64,000 bases of DNA from CAYTPI01 sp964439625 (GCA_964439625.1 CAYTPI010000003.1:1-64000), one strand, 5' to 3'. Positions 54,309-63,612 are shown, counted from the first letter of the stretch. Translations and numbers: made by a program. The notes: a model not told the origin generated them from the letters alone.

Positions 54309-54740
54309 TTACTCCTGTGGAAAACTTACCCGTAACCTGGGCAACCAATTGCCATCAAGTAGTAAGATCGAACGAATATGTTTAGTGTTTAATGGTTCTT
54401 GCCAAGTATTCAAGATGCTTTTAAGCGTCTGTTGACGTTCAATAAGCTGAAATGTGGAGTCAGCCTGTGTTAATTGACGATATACGTAGAGCTTCATTGG
54501 ATAGGCGCGACGTGCGGTTGCTAGGCGAGCAATAGGTAAATTGCTTAGATGCTCTCAATGTACTGTGTGATGCCGAACTATTAAGTGTGGAGAAGGTAAT
54601 GGATACTTGCCTTTAAGCCGAACAATTTCACTAAGAAAGGTTGACATAGGCAGTAGCTCGGCTGCGAACTGACGAGTGCAGTATGTATAGTCGCGCTCAA
54701 ATGCTTGCGGATTTCTATGTAAGGTCTCCATGTCCATCAA
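54309..54740 (-). pseudogene. Unknown 143-codon gene interrupted by an in-frame TGA
   Basis: One frame from TTG 54740 reads METLHRNPQAFERDYTYCTR and RLKGKYPLPSPHLIVRHHTVH, meets TGA at 54557-54555, and continues in frame as EHLSNLPIARLATARRAYPM, LYVYRQLTQADSTFQLIER and LLDGNWLPRLRVSFPQE. Composition is protein-like on both sides. A Trp codon TGG changed to TGA would explain it. I recognise no family. It lies between tatA and the two membrane proteins on the same strand. Confidence 0.6.
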
Positions 54741-54768
54741 TCAATGAGCAGCATCGTAAAGGCTTAAA

Positions 54769-54951
54769 TTATGCGTTTGAGGTCTCTTCTTCGTTTGGTT
54801 CCGAGGGATTATCCTCATTTAGTCCCTTACGGAACTCGCTTATTGCACCACCAAGCTCACGTCCGATTTTGGACACACGCCCTACTCCAAAAAGCAGTAG
54901 TATGATCACAAGAATAATAACAAGCTCAAGAGGGCCAATGCTTTGAAACAT
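54769..54951 (-). CDS. tatA: TatA/E-type twin-arginine translocase subunit
   Basis: 60 residues. A short N-terminal membrane helix (LELVIILVIILLLFGVGRV) is followed by the amphipathic helix KIGRELGGAISEFRKGL and an acidic tail, the layout of TatA/E. It oligomerises to form the pore that passes folded proteins with RR signals. TatC is not beside it. The FG hinge of the family is kept (LFGVG). Confidence 0.92.
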   Translation of the reverse strand: MFQSIGPLELVIILVIILLLFGVGRVSKIGRELGGAISEFRKGLNEDNPSEPNEEETSNA

Positions 54952-55033
54952 GGTTTTATCCTAATCTTTGTGTAAATCGCTTACAGTTAGTAGTGTACCT
55001 TAAAAATAAGAAATGGCCCCTAGGGACCATTTA

Positions 55034-55105
55034 TGGCGATGACAGGACTCGAACCTGTAACCTACGGCTTATGAATCCGTTGCTCTGCCGTTGAGCTACA
55101 TCGCC
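55034..55105 (-). tRNA. tRNA-Met(CAT) or tRNA-Ile2(CAT)
   Basis: Acceptor stem ggcgatg with catcgcc, anticodon arm acgga-ttcataa-gccgt with CAT and an A-G mismatch at the loop-closing pair, T arm acagg-ttcgagt-cctgt, discriminator A. No initiator features. Whether it is elongator Met or a lysidine-modified Ile tRNA cannot be decided. Confidence 0.9.
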
Positions 55106-55236
55106 CTCTGGGATGCAAATATATCGTGGAAAGATGTGTGAGTCAAGCGAATTCGTGTAGCATTAGACTTAGTTAAAGAAAAAACATAGAAGGGCAGTTA
55201 TTCAAACATGCATAACAACTACACGAAGTTTTTGGT

Positions 55237-55265
55237 TTGAATTAGCTACCAGCGTGTGTTATGAT
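55237..55265 (+). promoter_or_regulatory. Promoter of rpsF-ssb-rpsR
   Basis: TTGAAT at 55237-55242 and TATGAT at 55260-55265, 17 bases apart, about 90 bases before rpsF. Confidence 0.65.
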
Positions 55266-55354
55266 GTTCAACTGATTTTAATATTCAACCTTCCGCTCTA
55301 ATTTGCGTATCTTCTTATGTTAATTAGGGCAAACCCGTGGAAAGGACTTACACA

Positions 55355-55642
55355 ATGAATCCATATGAAGTGGGCGTGATTATACGCGCTGACCTTGACA
55401 GCGATGGCTTCAAAGCTATGCTTGAGACGCTGCATGGTTGGATCGAAGATAATGATGGTATCGTCAATCACATCAGTAACTGGGGCCGACGACGGTTAGC
55501 CTACCCTATCAAAAAACAGCGTGACGGCTACTATATCTTTTACAGAGTCAGCATACCGGCACAGAGCACGGTCGAAATTGAAAGAAATCTCAAGCTCAAT
55601 GAAAATGTGCTCAGATTTCTCGTTACAAAAGACGAAGCGTGA
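55355..55642 (+). CDS. rpsF: Ribosomal protein bS6
   Basis: 95 residues from ATG 55355, with GGAAAGGA before it. The bS6 pattern is clear: YEVGVIIRADLD, ISNWGRRRLAYPIKKQRDGYY and VEIERNLKLNENVLRFLVTK. It binds the 30S platform with bS18. It heads the conserved rpsF-ssb-rpsR operon. Confidence 0.95.
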   Translation: MNPYEVGVIIRADLDSDGFKAMLETLHGWIEDNDGIVNHISNWGRRRLAYPIKKQRDGYYIFYRVSIPAQSTVEIERNLKLNENVLRFLVTKDEA

Positions 55643-55692
55643 GTAATTTAGATTCTTTATTGTTAACGGATAGTTTTAAGGAAGTATTGGTC

Positions 55693-56085
55693 ATGCGTGG
55701 CTTAAATAAGGTAATGATAATCGGTCACTTAGGACGAGACCCGGAAATGCGATACACGCCAAGTGGCCGTCCGGTAACGTCATTCAGCGTCGTAACAACG
55801 CGAACATGGACATCAGCAGAGGGTGAGCGCCACGAAGAATCTGAATGGTTCAACGTGGTAGCATGGGGCAACCTCGCTGAAATTTGCAATCAATACTTAA
55901 GTAAAGACCAACAAGTCTATGTAGAAGGTCGTCTACAAACCCGGGGATGGGAAGACGACGAAGGCAAAAAACACTATCGCACGGAACTGGTAGCCAACGA
56001 GATGATTGTTCTGGGAGAACGTAGAACAACGATACATTCAAATGGCCCAGCCACCGATGAAGATCGTTACATGGTAAACCAATAG
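55693..56085 (+). CDS. ssb: Single-stranded DNA-binding protein
   Basis: 130 residues from ATG 55693, chosen because AAGGAAG lies about 9 bases before; the open frame starts at GTG 55639. The OB fold starts NKVMIIGHLGRDPEMRYTPS, with SEWFNVVAWG and YVEGRLQTRGWEDDEG. The chain is short for SSB and the acidic DDxPF-like tip is not obvious; it ends DEDRYMVNQ. Confidence 0.93.
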   Translation: MRGLNKVMIIGHLGRDPEMRYTPSGRPVTSFSVVTTRTWTSAEGERHEESEWFNVVAWGNLAEICNQYLSKDQQVYVEGRLQTRGWEDDEGKKHYRTELVANEMIVLGERRTTIHSNGPATDEDRYMVNQ

Positions 56086-56097
56086 GACAACAAAAAC

Positions 56098-56574
56098 ATG
56101 ACTGACGAAGTACAAGATAACGAATTAGACACAGACGCCACTACTGAAGCAGAGGTTGAAGAAGTTGAAGAAGTTGAAGAAGTTGAAAATGCTGAAGTCG
56201 CAGAGCCTCAGCTTGAAGAAGAGCCAATGGAAACGAACGACGTTGAGGAAGAAACTGAACGGCGAGTTTTCAAGAGTGAGCCAACCGTAAGCGGGCCAGC
56301 GGAGCAACCACCGGTGTTCGGCAACAGTATTCGCAACAACCTGCGACGCGGGCGTGGTCGCTCTCACTATCAAGAGTTGTTAAAAGAAAAAACAATCAAT
56401 TATAAAGACGTCGAGTTATTGACTAATTTCATCACACCTCGCGGCAAAATCCGCCCTCGGCGTCAGACTAATATCTCAGCGAAGCAGCAACGGGCTATTG
56501 CCCGAGCGATCAAGCAAGCCCGCCAGATGGCATTATTACCGTATACTGACGAGCACATCCGCGAGCATTTTTAG
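56098..56574 (+). CDS. rpsR: Ribosomal protein bS18 with long acidic N-terminal extension
   Basis: 158 residues, about twice the usual length. The C-terminal 75 residues are normal bS18 (INYKDVELLTNFITPRGKIR, then RRQTNISAKQQRAIARAIKQ and ARQMALLPYTD). The first 80 residues are acidic, with four VEE-type repeats and almost no hydrophobic residues, ending in a basic patch (NNLRRGRGRSHYQELLKEK). No other start fits. It completes the operon, closed by a terminator. Confidence 0.92.
   Translation: MTDEVQDNELDTDATTEAEVEEVEEVEEVENAEVAEPQLEEEPMETNDVEEETERRVFKSEPTVSGPAEQPPVFGNSIRNNLRRGRGRSHYQELLKEKTINYKDVELLTNFITPRGKIRPRRQTNISAKQQRAIARAIKQARQMALLPYTDEHIREHF
56152..56187 (+). repeat. Four 9-bp repeats in rpsR
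   Basis: Four units of the form GAR GTT GAA encode repeated E-V-E in the acidic extension of bS18. Copy number can vary without a frame change. Confidence 0.8.
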
Positions 56575-56593
56575 TGAAAACCAGATAAACCTC

Positions 56594-56625
56594 GGGCATA
56601 GACCATCACAGTCTATGCCCTTTTT
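56594..56625 (+). terminator. Intrinsic terminator after rpsR
   Basis: gggcatagac (56594-56603) pairs with gtctatgccc (56611-56620), followed by ttttt. Confidence 0.92.
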
Positions 56626-56654
56626 CTCTGCACGTCTTCAAGGGGAGAAACAAA

Positions 56655-57911
56655 ATGGGCAGAAGAGAGAAACCAACCCGACGCCAAGCAAAACGTGCCG
56701 CACGCGAAGCGCGACTCAGGAGAGGCGTACTAATAGGTAGCGCTGTAACAGTCATCGCTGTAGCTGCACTGATTGGATATGCCGCCTACAATGAACTTGT
56801 ACTTATTCCAAACAAGGTGCTGGCGACTGTAAATGGTGAAGAGATAACAGCAGAACAGTTTCAAAAACGGGTTGAGTTTGACTTCTTCTTCCAAGGCGGT
56901 GCTCAGCAAGTTCAACAGGGGGTAACTCTCGACGTTTTTGGGCAGCAAACTTATGATGCTATGATCGAAGAGATCATTGTTCGACAGGAAGCGGAGGAGC
57001 GTGGCATCACAGTTACCGAAGCAGAAATCGATGAAGAAGCAGAACTCGCATTCGGATACGATGCAGGGGAACCAGAGCCGACACGTACTCCATTCCCAAC
57101 CCCAAAACCAACATTAGAGCCCACCGAGACGCCAACGTTCGTGTTTACGGAAACACCAACGCTGATACCAACTATTGATCCAGAAAACACCCCCACCGCA
57201 ACGCTTACAGCTATACCAACAGTAGAAGGCACGCTAACGGCAACACCAACGGGGACGATTACACCGACTCCAACGCCTGTGACGGAACAGGACTACATTG
57301 ATGCACTAGATAACTTCGCAGAAACATTTTCTTTGACTACCAGCTTATCTGAAGAAGAAACATTAACCATCTACCGAGACCGCGTGGCAAACATTATCTA
57401 TCGGCGGAAGTTGCTGGAAGCGTTAAACGTTGAGGTCGAAAAAGAGCGAACAGAAGTGCTTGCACAGCATATCCTCGTTGAGACCGAAAATGAGGCCAAT
57501 GATATCCTTGAAATGCTTGATGAGGGTTCAGATTTTGGTGAACTTGCAGCAAAATTTTCAACTGATAGCACTGCTTACCGAGGCGGCACACTTGGATGGT
57601 TTGGTGAAGGCCGCATGGTGGCTCCATTTGAAGAAGCCGCATTCAACGCAGAGGTGAGTGAAATTGTTGGGCCGGTTGAAACTGACTTTGGGTTTCACAT
57701 AATCAGGGTAAATGATAGACAAGATGTACCTTTGAACTTCTTTGAGCTGCAACAGGCAGAACAACTTGAATACCAGGCGTTCATTCAAGAGCTTCGTGAT
57801 GAAGCAGACATCAATGAGCGCGAGCCATGGCAGGACTTTTTACCAGAAATTCCTGGTGTTCCAACGTCCGGAAGCCAACCATTACCGGGTATTCAAACTG
57901 TACCGCAATAA
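56655..57911 (+). CDS. Membrane-anchored PpiC/SurA-type peptidyl-prolyl isomerase
   Basis: 418 residues. A basic N-terminus and one membrane helix (VLIGSAVTVIAVAALIGYAA, residues 25-45) place the rest outside. ATVNGEEITAEQFQKRVEFD is the SurA-like N-domain. A Thr/Pro-rich linker (residues 135-210) follows, then a parvulin domain (VLAQHILVETENEANDIL, GWFGEGRMVAPFEEAAF, TDFGFHIIRVNDRQ). It helps fold secreted proteins. It has its own RBS (AGGGGAG) after the rpsR terminator. Confidence 0.92.
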   Translation: MGRREKPTRRQAKRAAREARLRRGVLIGSAVTVIAVAALIGYAAYNELVLIPNKVLATVNGEEITAEQFQKRVEFDFFFQGGAQQVQQGVTLDVFGQQTYDAMIEEIIVRQEAEERGITVTEAEIDEEAELAFGYDAGEPEPTRTPFPTPKPTLEPTETPTFVFTETPTLIPTIDPENTPTATLTAIPTVEGTLTATPTGTITPTPTPVTEQDYIDALDNFAETFSLTTSLSEEETLTIYRDRVANIIYRRKLLEALNVEVEKERTEVLAQHILVETENEANDILEMLDEGSDFGELAAKFSTDSTAYRGGTLGWFGEGRMVAPFEEAAFNAEVSEIVGPVETDFGFHIIRVNDRQDVPLNFFELQQAEQLEYQAFIQELRDEADINEREPWQDFLPEIPGVPTSGSQPLPGIQTVPQ

Positions 57912-57963
57912 TAGTGAGAGTACTGAGGCATATTCGATAAGTTCAAGTATAGATGAGCAAAGC

Positions 57964-59043
57964 ATGCGAATACTAATTTATGGGACTGGCGCAGTTGGAA
58001 GCTACCTCGGCGCACATTTGGCCTTAGCCCAACACGATGTCACACTTCTTGGTCGTAAGTGGCTTACGGACACCGTGAGGGACAATGGCTTGCGTCTCCA
58101 AAGTGCCTCAGGGAGCCACGTGACAATCAATAACACTAAAGTAATCACAGAGGTAACTGATGTTAAAGACTATGATTTCATCATTTTTTCGATGAAATCA
58201 TACGATACAGTTACTGCTATCCATGAAATCATCCAGGTGATTACCCCACCGGTTGAGAATGGTTTTTTGGCTAAAATACCTCCCCCACCGCCCATCGTAT
58301 GCTTTCAAAATGGCGTAGGAAACGAACAGTCTCTTTCGTCTGCGTTTGGGGCACAGCACATCATAGCTGCAACCCTCACAACACCGGTTTCGATGCCAGA
58401 GCCAGGTCTCATCGTTGAAGAAAAATCACGAGGGATTGCTCTTTCCACACAACAAACAGCATCTAAAATGATTATTGACACATTTAAACAAACCTCGCTC
58501 GTTGTTGAAACAGTGAATAATGACGCATCTTTGAAATGGTCAAAACTACTTACAAATATGGTAGGTAACTCTATCAGTGCAATTTTAGACATGAGCCCCG
58601 CTGAGGTGTATCGCACTCCTCAGCTTTATTCTATCGAACGGAAATCAATAACCGAAGCTCTATCGGTATTACGGCTGGCGGAAATTGACCTTGTAGATTT
58701 ACCCGGAATCCCAGTCAAGCTGCTAGCTACGGCGTTCGAACGGCTACCCACATTTCTTTCCAGACCGCTGCTGGCAAGTCGTATTGCCAAGGGCCGCGGT
58801 GACAAACTGCCATCATTGCGTTTAGCATTGCGTAATCAAAACAAGGCGACTGAAGTTGAATGGATTAACGGTGCTGTCGTCAAACTTGCGGATGACATGG
58901 ATCGCTATGCTCCCGTTAACCATGTGCTAGCTTTAACCCTGGCAGACATTGCGGCTGGGCGTATTCCTTGGGAAGTCTACCGTCACAACCCGGAGCTACT
59001 CAAAACTGCCGTCAGAAGCGCGGTTGGCGAACGTCTGCAATAA
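57964..59043 (+). CDS. Ketopantoate reductase-like protein (ApbA/PanE family)
   Basis: 359 residues from ATG 57964, where the Rossmann fold starts directly (MRILIYGTGAVGSYLGAHLA). CFQNGVGNE and the Lys region ALKWSKLLTNMVGNSISAIL, which carries the family's catalytic Lys, are present. NADPH-dependent reduction of 2-dehydropantoate to pantoate is the family role, though many members use other keto acids. The frame is open further upstream inside the PpiC gene, but those residues are shadow. Confidence 0.85.
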   Translation: MRILIYGTGAVGSYLGAHLALAQHDVTLLGRKWLTDTVRDNGLRLQSASGSHVTINNTKVITEVTDVKDYDFIIFSMKSYDTVTAIHEIIQVITPPVENGFLAKIPPPPPIVCFQNGVGNEQSLSSAFGAQHIIAATLTTPVSMPEPGLIVEEKSRGIALSTQQTASKMIIDTFKQTSLVVETVNNDASLKWSKLLTNMVGNSISAILDMSPAEVYRTPQLYSIERKSITEALSVLRLAEIDLVDLPGIPVKLLATAFERLPTFLSRPLLASRIAKGRGDKLPSLRLALRNQNKATEVEWINGAVVKLADDMDRYAPVNHVLALTLADIAAGRIPWEVYRHNPELLKTAVRSAVGERLQ

Positions 59044-59107
59044 TGGGCGAATAGTTCAAATTTATTGGTTCAGGTTTGCAGATATACCAGAACCGGGGTC
59101 TGGAGCC

Positions 59108-61591
59108 ATGATTTCTCGTCAACTAGGCAGCGCACAAAAACTAAGGAAGGAACTACTTCCCCATGAGTGGCAACTTCTGGAAACTTATTTTGACGCCGGA
59201 AATCTAAAGGGGTTGTTTCGTAGTGGGCTAACTTTGCTACGAGCACGTCTTGTTCAACCACGAGATGGCAACCTCAGCGCCATTGGACTTCGTATCGCTT
59301 ATTATTACATCGTCTTCATTTTCGTCATTGGCATTCCAGCCACTATTCTGACGATTTATCAGAGAGTCCGGTCTGCAATGACAGGCCAACCCAGCGCCTT
59401 CAAAAATGGATCATGGCAATTTTATATCAACTTTGGGCTACGCAATGATTTGGCCCACCACACAAACGAGACCACTGGTTACCAGACGCAGCGAGCAGAG
59501 AATACGAGCGAGGTTGACGACCTGACTGCATGGGTGATGACCCTCGGGCAATTCGTATGGAGCTATGATGAACTCATGGGTACCGTGTGGGATGAAGCAA
59601 CCAGTCTCGGACTACTCAATAGAGCAGCTTACGAAGGCGGCTTCTTGAACGATCCTTTATTCACAAGACTTGGGCGCCAATGGGAACTCGAACGACCTTA
59701 TAATGCCCCCCTTAACGGCACTTATGCTGATGTCCGGCGAGAGGCATTCGCACAATTTTTAAACCAACGGCTGGAAGCCCTGCCACGAACGCTACTTCGA
59801 CAATATGAAGCGGCTTTCGCTTTTGAGAAAGAGCAGAACAGGCAGGCATTTCAAGAGTTGCTATCTGTAAACGGATACATGTCTCCACAGCCGCTGTATG
59901 ACCAAAAATTCAAATTTGACCTGTGGCAAGCTAACATCGGTGTTGTTTACCAAGGACACTACTATTTGATAAAAATCGCTTCAAGGGATGATTTTGGACG
60001 TTTACAAGCCTTTGGCAGGGGCGGGCAGGCTCATCCACTAGTTGAATACGATAACTCGCTCTTTACTACAGATGGCATAGAGGTCGTTGTTGAAAATGAC
60101 AAAGTTTATTTAAAACAGTCAGCGGAATGGTTAGGCTTTATCGATCTGGCATCGACAGCTACCGTCAAGGCGCAAATGTACGCCCTACTCCACGATGGTA
60201 GCGCTGCACCTTTCAGCTTTGACGAAAAAGCAATGGCAGATGTCCTATTGGCAGAAACACCCCGCAGCCAGCAGAAAAAGCTACGAGCACTTTTACCAAC
60301 GGAAACACAACATACCATCAATGCGCTGCAACAAACGCCCGTAATTCTAAACTGGGACTTACATGCACGGGAAAAAACGCTCGCTGAAGTGCGAAGAACG
60401 CGACGAGGGATAGGGGATCACCCATTGACCGTTATTCGCACGCAAGACAGCTTCGTCTTTGATGAACATCATGCGTTTTTCGATGGAACTTGGGCTGTTG
60501 CTGTAGCTGAGGTACTAACAAAATCAGCCATACAATGGTGCAAGCGCGTAAAGAACATTTCTCTGACGGAAAAAAGGGCTGCGCCAAAACCTGTACGACT
60601 ATACGCTTCGCCAGACTTTGTGCAAGCGGCAATCCCTCTACGCCAAATGACTGAAGTCAGTGCGGAAGCGGTTATACCAGGTATTCAGTCAGTGCTAAAT
60701 CTTCGTAAGCGACTAAAAAAGCAGGGCACAAATTTAACCGTCAATGACTTATTGATCATTGCCCGTATCTTTCACGCTGCCCACTATGCACCATCGGCTA
60801 GTTTGCAAACACAGATAAACCAAATCGCTGAGAGTAATACCGCTAGTGACAGAAAACTAAAAAAGGCGATTTCTGATTCGCTGGAACGAGGTCGTCTAAT
60901 TAACCCGGCATTATTGATCCCAGTAGATGCCACACTCGTCTCACCTAAGCAGCGCATTTACCCAATTACATTCCGGAGTTTATTCGATGAGCTCGTTTGG
61001 GCATGGGACGATACATGGGAGGCATACCAAGCATATCGGAAGATCGAACCACCCACGACCACCGAGGGTTACTATGCTTTCCACAAATTTCAGACGAATT
61101 ACGAGGAACTGCTTCAGACTTTGCAAGTGTTCAGCCATATTCTCGCTGCAAGTAAAAGCGTTGCTGTCCGTGGCACCAGTCTGAATGAGGCGGTCATCAG
61201 TCTTATTGCTAATTTACCAGCGCGTATACAACGTGCCATGCTGCTTATTCCTGAGCGTTTTTCACTGCTTAACGAGGTACTGCGTGGTGAGGAAGTATAC
61301 TCAAACATCGGCCGGGTAGCACAGGGGGCGACCTTACGCCGCTTCATGAGTGCCAGAGATGATGGCAATACCAAAGCATTAGTCTGGGGTATTATGACAG
61401 ATGCAGACGGGCAAATGGTCGTTACCATGCGAGACTTTCGACCACATGTACGACCGTTAGTTGAATCGGGGCGAATTGACTTGGCGCATGCCCTCGCTCA
61501 AGATTATGTCAATGCTTATACAACTGACTTAATTAGTCTTGTTGCGAAGCTGTCAGCGATGTTACAAGTCAAAACGCCTCAGCAAATTTAA
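59108..61591 (+). CDS. Large membrane protein with HHxxxDG acyltransferase-like motif
   Basis: 827 residues from ATG 59108. One membrane helix (YYYIVFIFVIGIPATILTIY, about 64-84) follows an N-terminal region. Residues 95-400 are unrecognised (FYINFGLRNDLAHH, VWSYDELMGTVWDEA). At 454-460 HHAFFDG in VFDEHHAFFDGTWAVAVAE matches the active site of the CAT-like acyltransferase superfamily (condensation, WS/DGAT, carnitine acyltransferases), and TVNDLLIIARIFHAAHY near 545-560 resembles the downstream NDxL motif of condensation and wax-synthase enzymes. An esterifying role for a membrane lipid is inference. The weakly spaced GGAG leaves the start uncertain. Confidence 0.65.
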   Translation: MISRQLGSAQKLRKELLPHEWQLLETYFDAGNLKGLFRSGLTLLRARLVQPRDGNLSAIGLRIAYYYIVFIFVIGIPATILTIYQRVRSAMTGQPSAFKNGSWQFYINFGLRNDLAHHTNETTGYQTQRAENTSEVDDLTAWVMTLGQFVWSYDELMGTVWDEATSLGLLNRAAYEGGFLNDPLFTRLGRQWELERPYNAPLNGTYADVRREAFAQFLNQRLEALPRTLLRQYEAAFAFEKEQNRQAFQELLSVNGYMSPQPLYDQKFKFDLWQANIGVVYQGHYYLIKIASRDDFGRLQAFGRGGQAHPLVEYDNSLFTTDGIEVVVENDKVYLKQSAEWLGFIDLASTATVKAQMYALLHDGSAAPFSFDEKAMADVLLAETPRSQQKKLRALLPTETQHTINALQQTPVILNWDLHAREKTLAEVRRTRRGIGDHPLTVIRTQDSFVFDEHHAFFDGTWAVAVAEVLTKSAIQWCKRVKNISLTEKRAAPKPVRLYASPDFVQAAIPLRQMTEVSAEAVIPGIQSVLNLRKRLKKQGTNLTVNDLLIIARIFHAAHYAPSASLQTQINQIAESNTASDRKLKKAISDSLERGRLINPALLIPVDATLVSPKQRIYPITFRSLFDELVWAWDDTWEAYQAYRKIEPPTTTEGYYAFHKFQTNYEELLQTLQVFSHILAASKSVAVRGTSLNEAVISLIANLPARIQRAMLLIPERFSLLNEVLRGEEVYSNIGRVAQGATLRRFMSARDDGNTKALVWGIMTDADGQMVVTMRDFRPHVRPLVESGRIDLAHALAQDYVNAYTTDLISLVAKLSAMLQVKTPQQI

Positions 61592-61599
61592 ATAAAAAA

Positions 61600-61630
61600 A
61601 TGAGGAGTGAGCTAGTTGCTCACTCCTCAT
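61600..61630. terminator. Strong hairpin between large membrane gene and tRNA-Leu
   Basis: A perfect 13-bp stem (61600-61612 with 61618-61630) and 5-base loop, with seven A on the left and tttag on the right, can end transcription from both sides. Confidence 0.85.
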
Positions 61631-61642
61631 TTAGTATAGTAG

Positions 61643-61724
61643 TGCCCCAAGAGGGACTCGAACCCCCACGTCCAAAGGACATAGGCCCTCAACCTACCGC
61701 GTATACCAATTCCGCCATTGGGGC
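61643..61724 (-). tRNA. tRNA-Leu(GAG)
   Basis: 82 nt, acceptor gccccaa with ttggggc, anticodon arm gtagg-ttgaggg-cctat with GAG, long variable arm, T arm ggggg-ttcgagt-ccctc, discriminator A. Confidence 0.94.
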
Positions 61725-61934
61725 ATCAGCACTGAAATATACCATATTCTGTGAGACTTTCAACAACTTTTTGCGATTATCAGGGCAATTACTTCGTTAG
61801 GAGGGCCAAAAGTAGCTGTGCGTCAAAAAGTGGCTTTAATTAACGAGTTTCTCTGATAAAATGGTACAAACTTATCAGAGGTCTTATATAATCTGTTATG
61901 ATGGATGCTTATTGACATACGAGGAATTCTGATT

Positions 61935-62594
61935 ATGGGGAAAATTAAAGAAATGCCACTGTTTCCGCTGGGGACTGTTTTATTTCCCGGTATGGTTTTA
62001 CCACTGCACATTTTTGAACCACGCTACAAGCAGATGATTAACGAGTGTATACGAGATAATGAGCCATTCGGTGTCGTCTTGATTAAGGAAGGAACAGAAG
62101 TTGGAGAGCGAGCCACGCCCTATACTATTGGCACATCTGCTTATGTGACGCACTGTCATAAGCTGGAGGATGGGCGCATGAATATTCAAAGTGTTGGGTA
62201 CCAGCGCTTTAAAGTTCATGATTTGCACAATAACAAACCATACATCGTCGGTTTAGTCGAAAATCTTCCCATTACGGAGAGTAATTCAGATACTATTGCG
62301 AAACTAGCGGCCCAATTTCGTCCGAAGTTTCAGTCTTATCTTGACAGTCTAATCGATGCGGCAAATATTGAGCTTGAAGTTGAGGAGATGCCAGATGAGT
62401 CTCTCGCCCTAGCTATTTTCGCAGCCATTACTATGCCAATACCCTCTGAAGAGAAACAAGTGCTATTGTCAAAGGACACAGTTGAGGACATTCTACGGGC
62501 CGAACTCAAGTTGTTGAGCCGTGAAACTTTGCTGCTTGGGCAAATGCTCGAAGAACGAAATACTAACGATGACAATCCATTCTCACTAAATTAG
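61935..62594 (+). CDS. LON substrate-binding-domain protein
   Basis: 219 residues from ATG 61935, with GAGG ten bases before. The N-terminal LON domain has MPLFPLGTVLFPGMVLPLHI, FEPRYKQMINECI and GYQRFKVHDL. The helical C-terminus covers the usual second half. No AAA or protease domain is present. Such lone domains are widespread and may bind unfolded proteins; their role is not settled. It lies 9 bases before plsX. Confidence 0.9.
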   Translation: MGKIKEMPLFPLGTVLFPGMVLPLHIFEPRYKQMINECIRDNEPFGVVLIKEGTEVGERATPYTIGTSAYVTHCHKLEDGRMNIQSVGYQRFKVHDLHNNKPYIVGLVENLPITESNSDTIAKLAAQFRPKFQSYLDSLIDAANIELEVEEMPDESLALAIFAAITMPIPSEEKQVLLSKDTVEDILRAELKLLSRETLLLGQMLEERNTNDDNPFSLN

Positions 62595-62603
62595 GAGTAT
62601 ACG

Positions 62604-63599
62604 ATGCGGATCGTTATTGATGCGATGGGCAGTGATGATAACCCCGTTCCAGATATAGCGGGTGCTGTGATGTCTGCAAAGCGGTGGCAAGATCCAATCT
62701 ATTTAGTCGGGGATGAGACCATTATCAAAGAGCACCTCGGTCGGCATCAAGTTGATGCCGACTTAATCCGAGTGGTGCACGCACCAGAGGCAATTACGAT
62801 GTCCGATAAACCCACCAATGCGGCTGCAGAGAAAAAACAGTCATCTATGCACGTTGGCATGCAACTTCTGGTTGATGGTGAAGCCGATGCGTTCGTCACT
62901 GCGGGCAATACAGGTGCCGCTTTAGCAGTCGCCACACTGTATACGTTGAAGCGAATTAAAGGGGTCAAGCGGCCTGCTCTGCTTGCTACTCTTCCCACAG
63001 TTGAAGGTTTCACCTTGAGTATTGACGCAGGTGCAAATGCAGATAGCCGCCCTGAACACATTATTCAGTTCGCTCATATGGGTCAAATCTATGCGAGAAA
63101 AGTTATGAAGGTTAGAGTCCCAACAGTGGCATTACTCAGCAATGGAGAAGAAGAGGGCAAGGGTAATGAGTTTATCAAAGAAACCACCCCCCTTCTAGAG
63201 GCTGACCCAACGCTAACATTTATCGGAAACATTGAGCCAAAAGAGGTATTTACCACTACCTTGACCGATATAGTCGTCCACGATGGGTTCACGGGAAACA
63301 TCATGATGAAGGGCGCGGAGGGAGGCATCCGGCTGCTCCAAAGTTTGCTTAGAAAAGAAATCCGATCTGGTATGCTAACTACCGCTGGTGGAGCCCTGAT
63401 ACGCCCTGCACTGGAGCGTGTAAAAGACCACATGGATCCGAATTCAATTGGAGGTGCAGCATTATTGGGGATCAATGGCAACGTTGTGATTGGACATGGC
63501 GGTTCAAATGCTCAGGCAATCATGAATGCCGTTCGTCAGGCGCGACGTATGGTTGAAGGGGATATCGTTGGAGATATTAGGGAGCAATTTTCTCGCTAA
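62604..63599 (+). CDS. plsX: Phosphate acyltransferase PlsX
   Basis: 331 residues, normal for PlsX. It starts RIVIDAMGSDDNPVPDIAGA, carries FVTAGNTGAALAVAT, LLSNGEEEGKGNEFIKET, IEPKEVF and ends with LLGINGNVVIGHGGSNAQAI. It converts acyl-ACP to acyl phosphate for PlsY in phospholipid synthesis. AGGAG lies before ATG. Confidence 0.96.
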   Translation: MRIVIDAMGSDDNPVPDIAGAVMSAKRWQDPIYLVGDETIIKEHLGRHQVDADLIRVVHAPEAITMSDKPTNAAAEKKQSSMHVGMQLLVDGEADAFVTAGNTGAALAVATLYTLKRIKGVKRPALLATLPTVEGFTLSIDAGANADSRPEHIIQFAHMGQIYARKVMKVRVPTVALLSNGEEEGKGNEFIKETTPLLEADPTLTFIGNIEPKEVFTTTLTDIVVHDGFTGNIMMKGAEGGIRLLQSLLRKEIRSGMLTTAGGALIRPALERVKDHMDPNSIGGAALLGINGNVVIGHGGSNAQAIMNAVRQARRMVEGDIVGDIREQFSR

Positions 63600-63612
63600 A
63601 CAGTTTACCCGC

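Noticed and set aside
57742..57963. N-terminal extension of the PanE-like protein
   Set aside because: The added residues overlap the PpiC gene in another frame, and the Rossmann fold starts right at ATG 57964.
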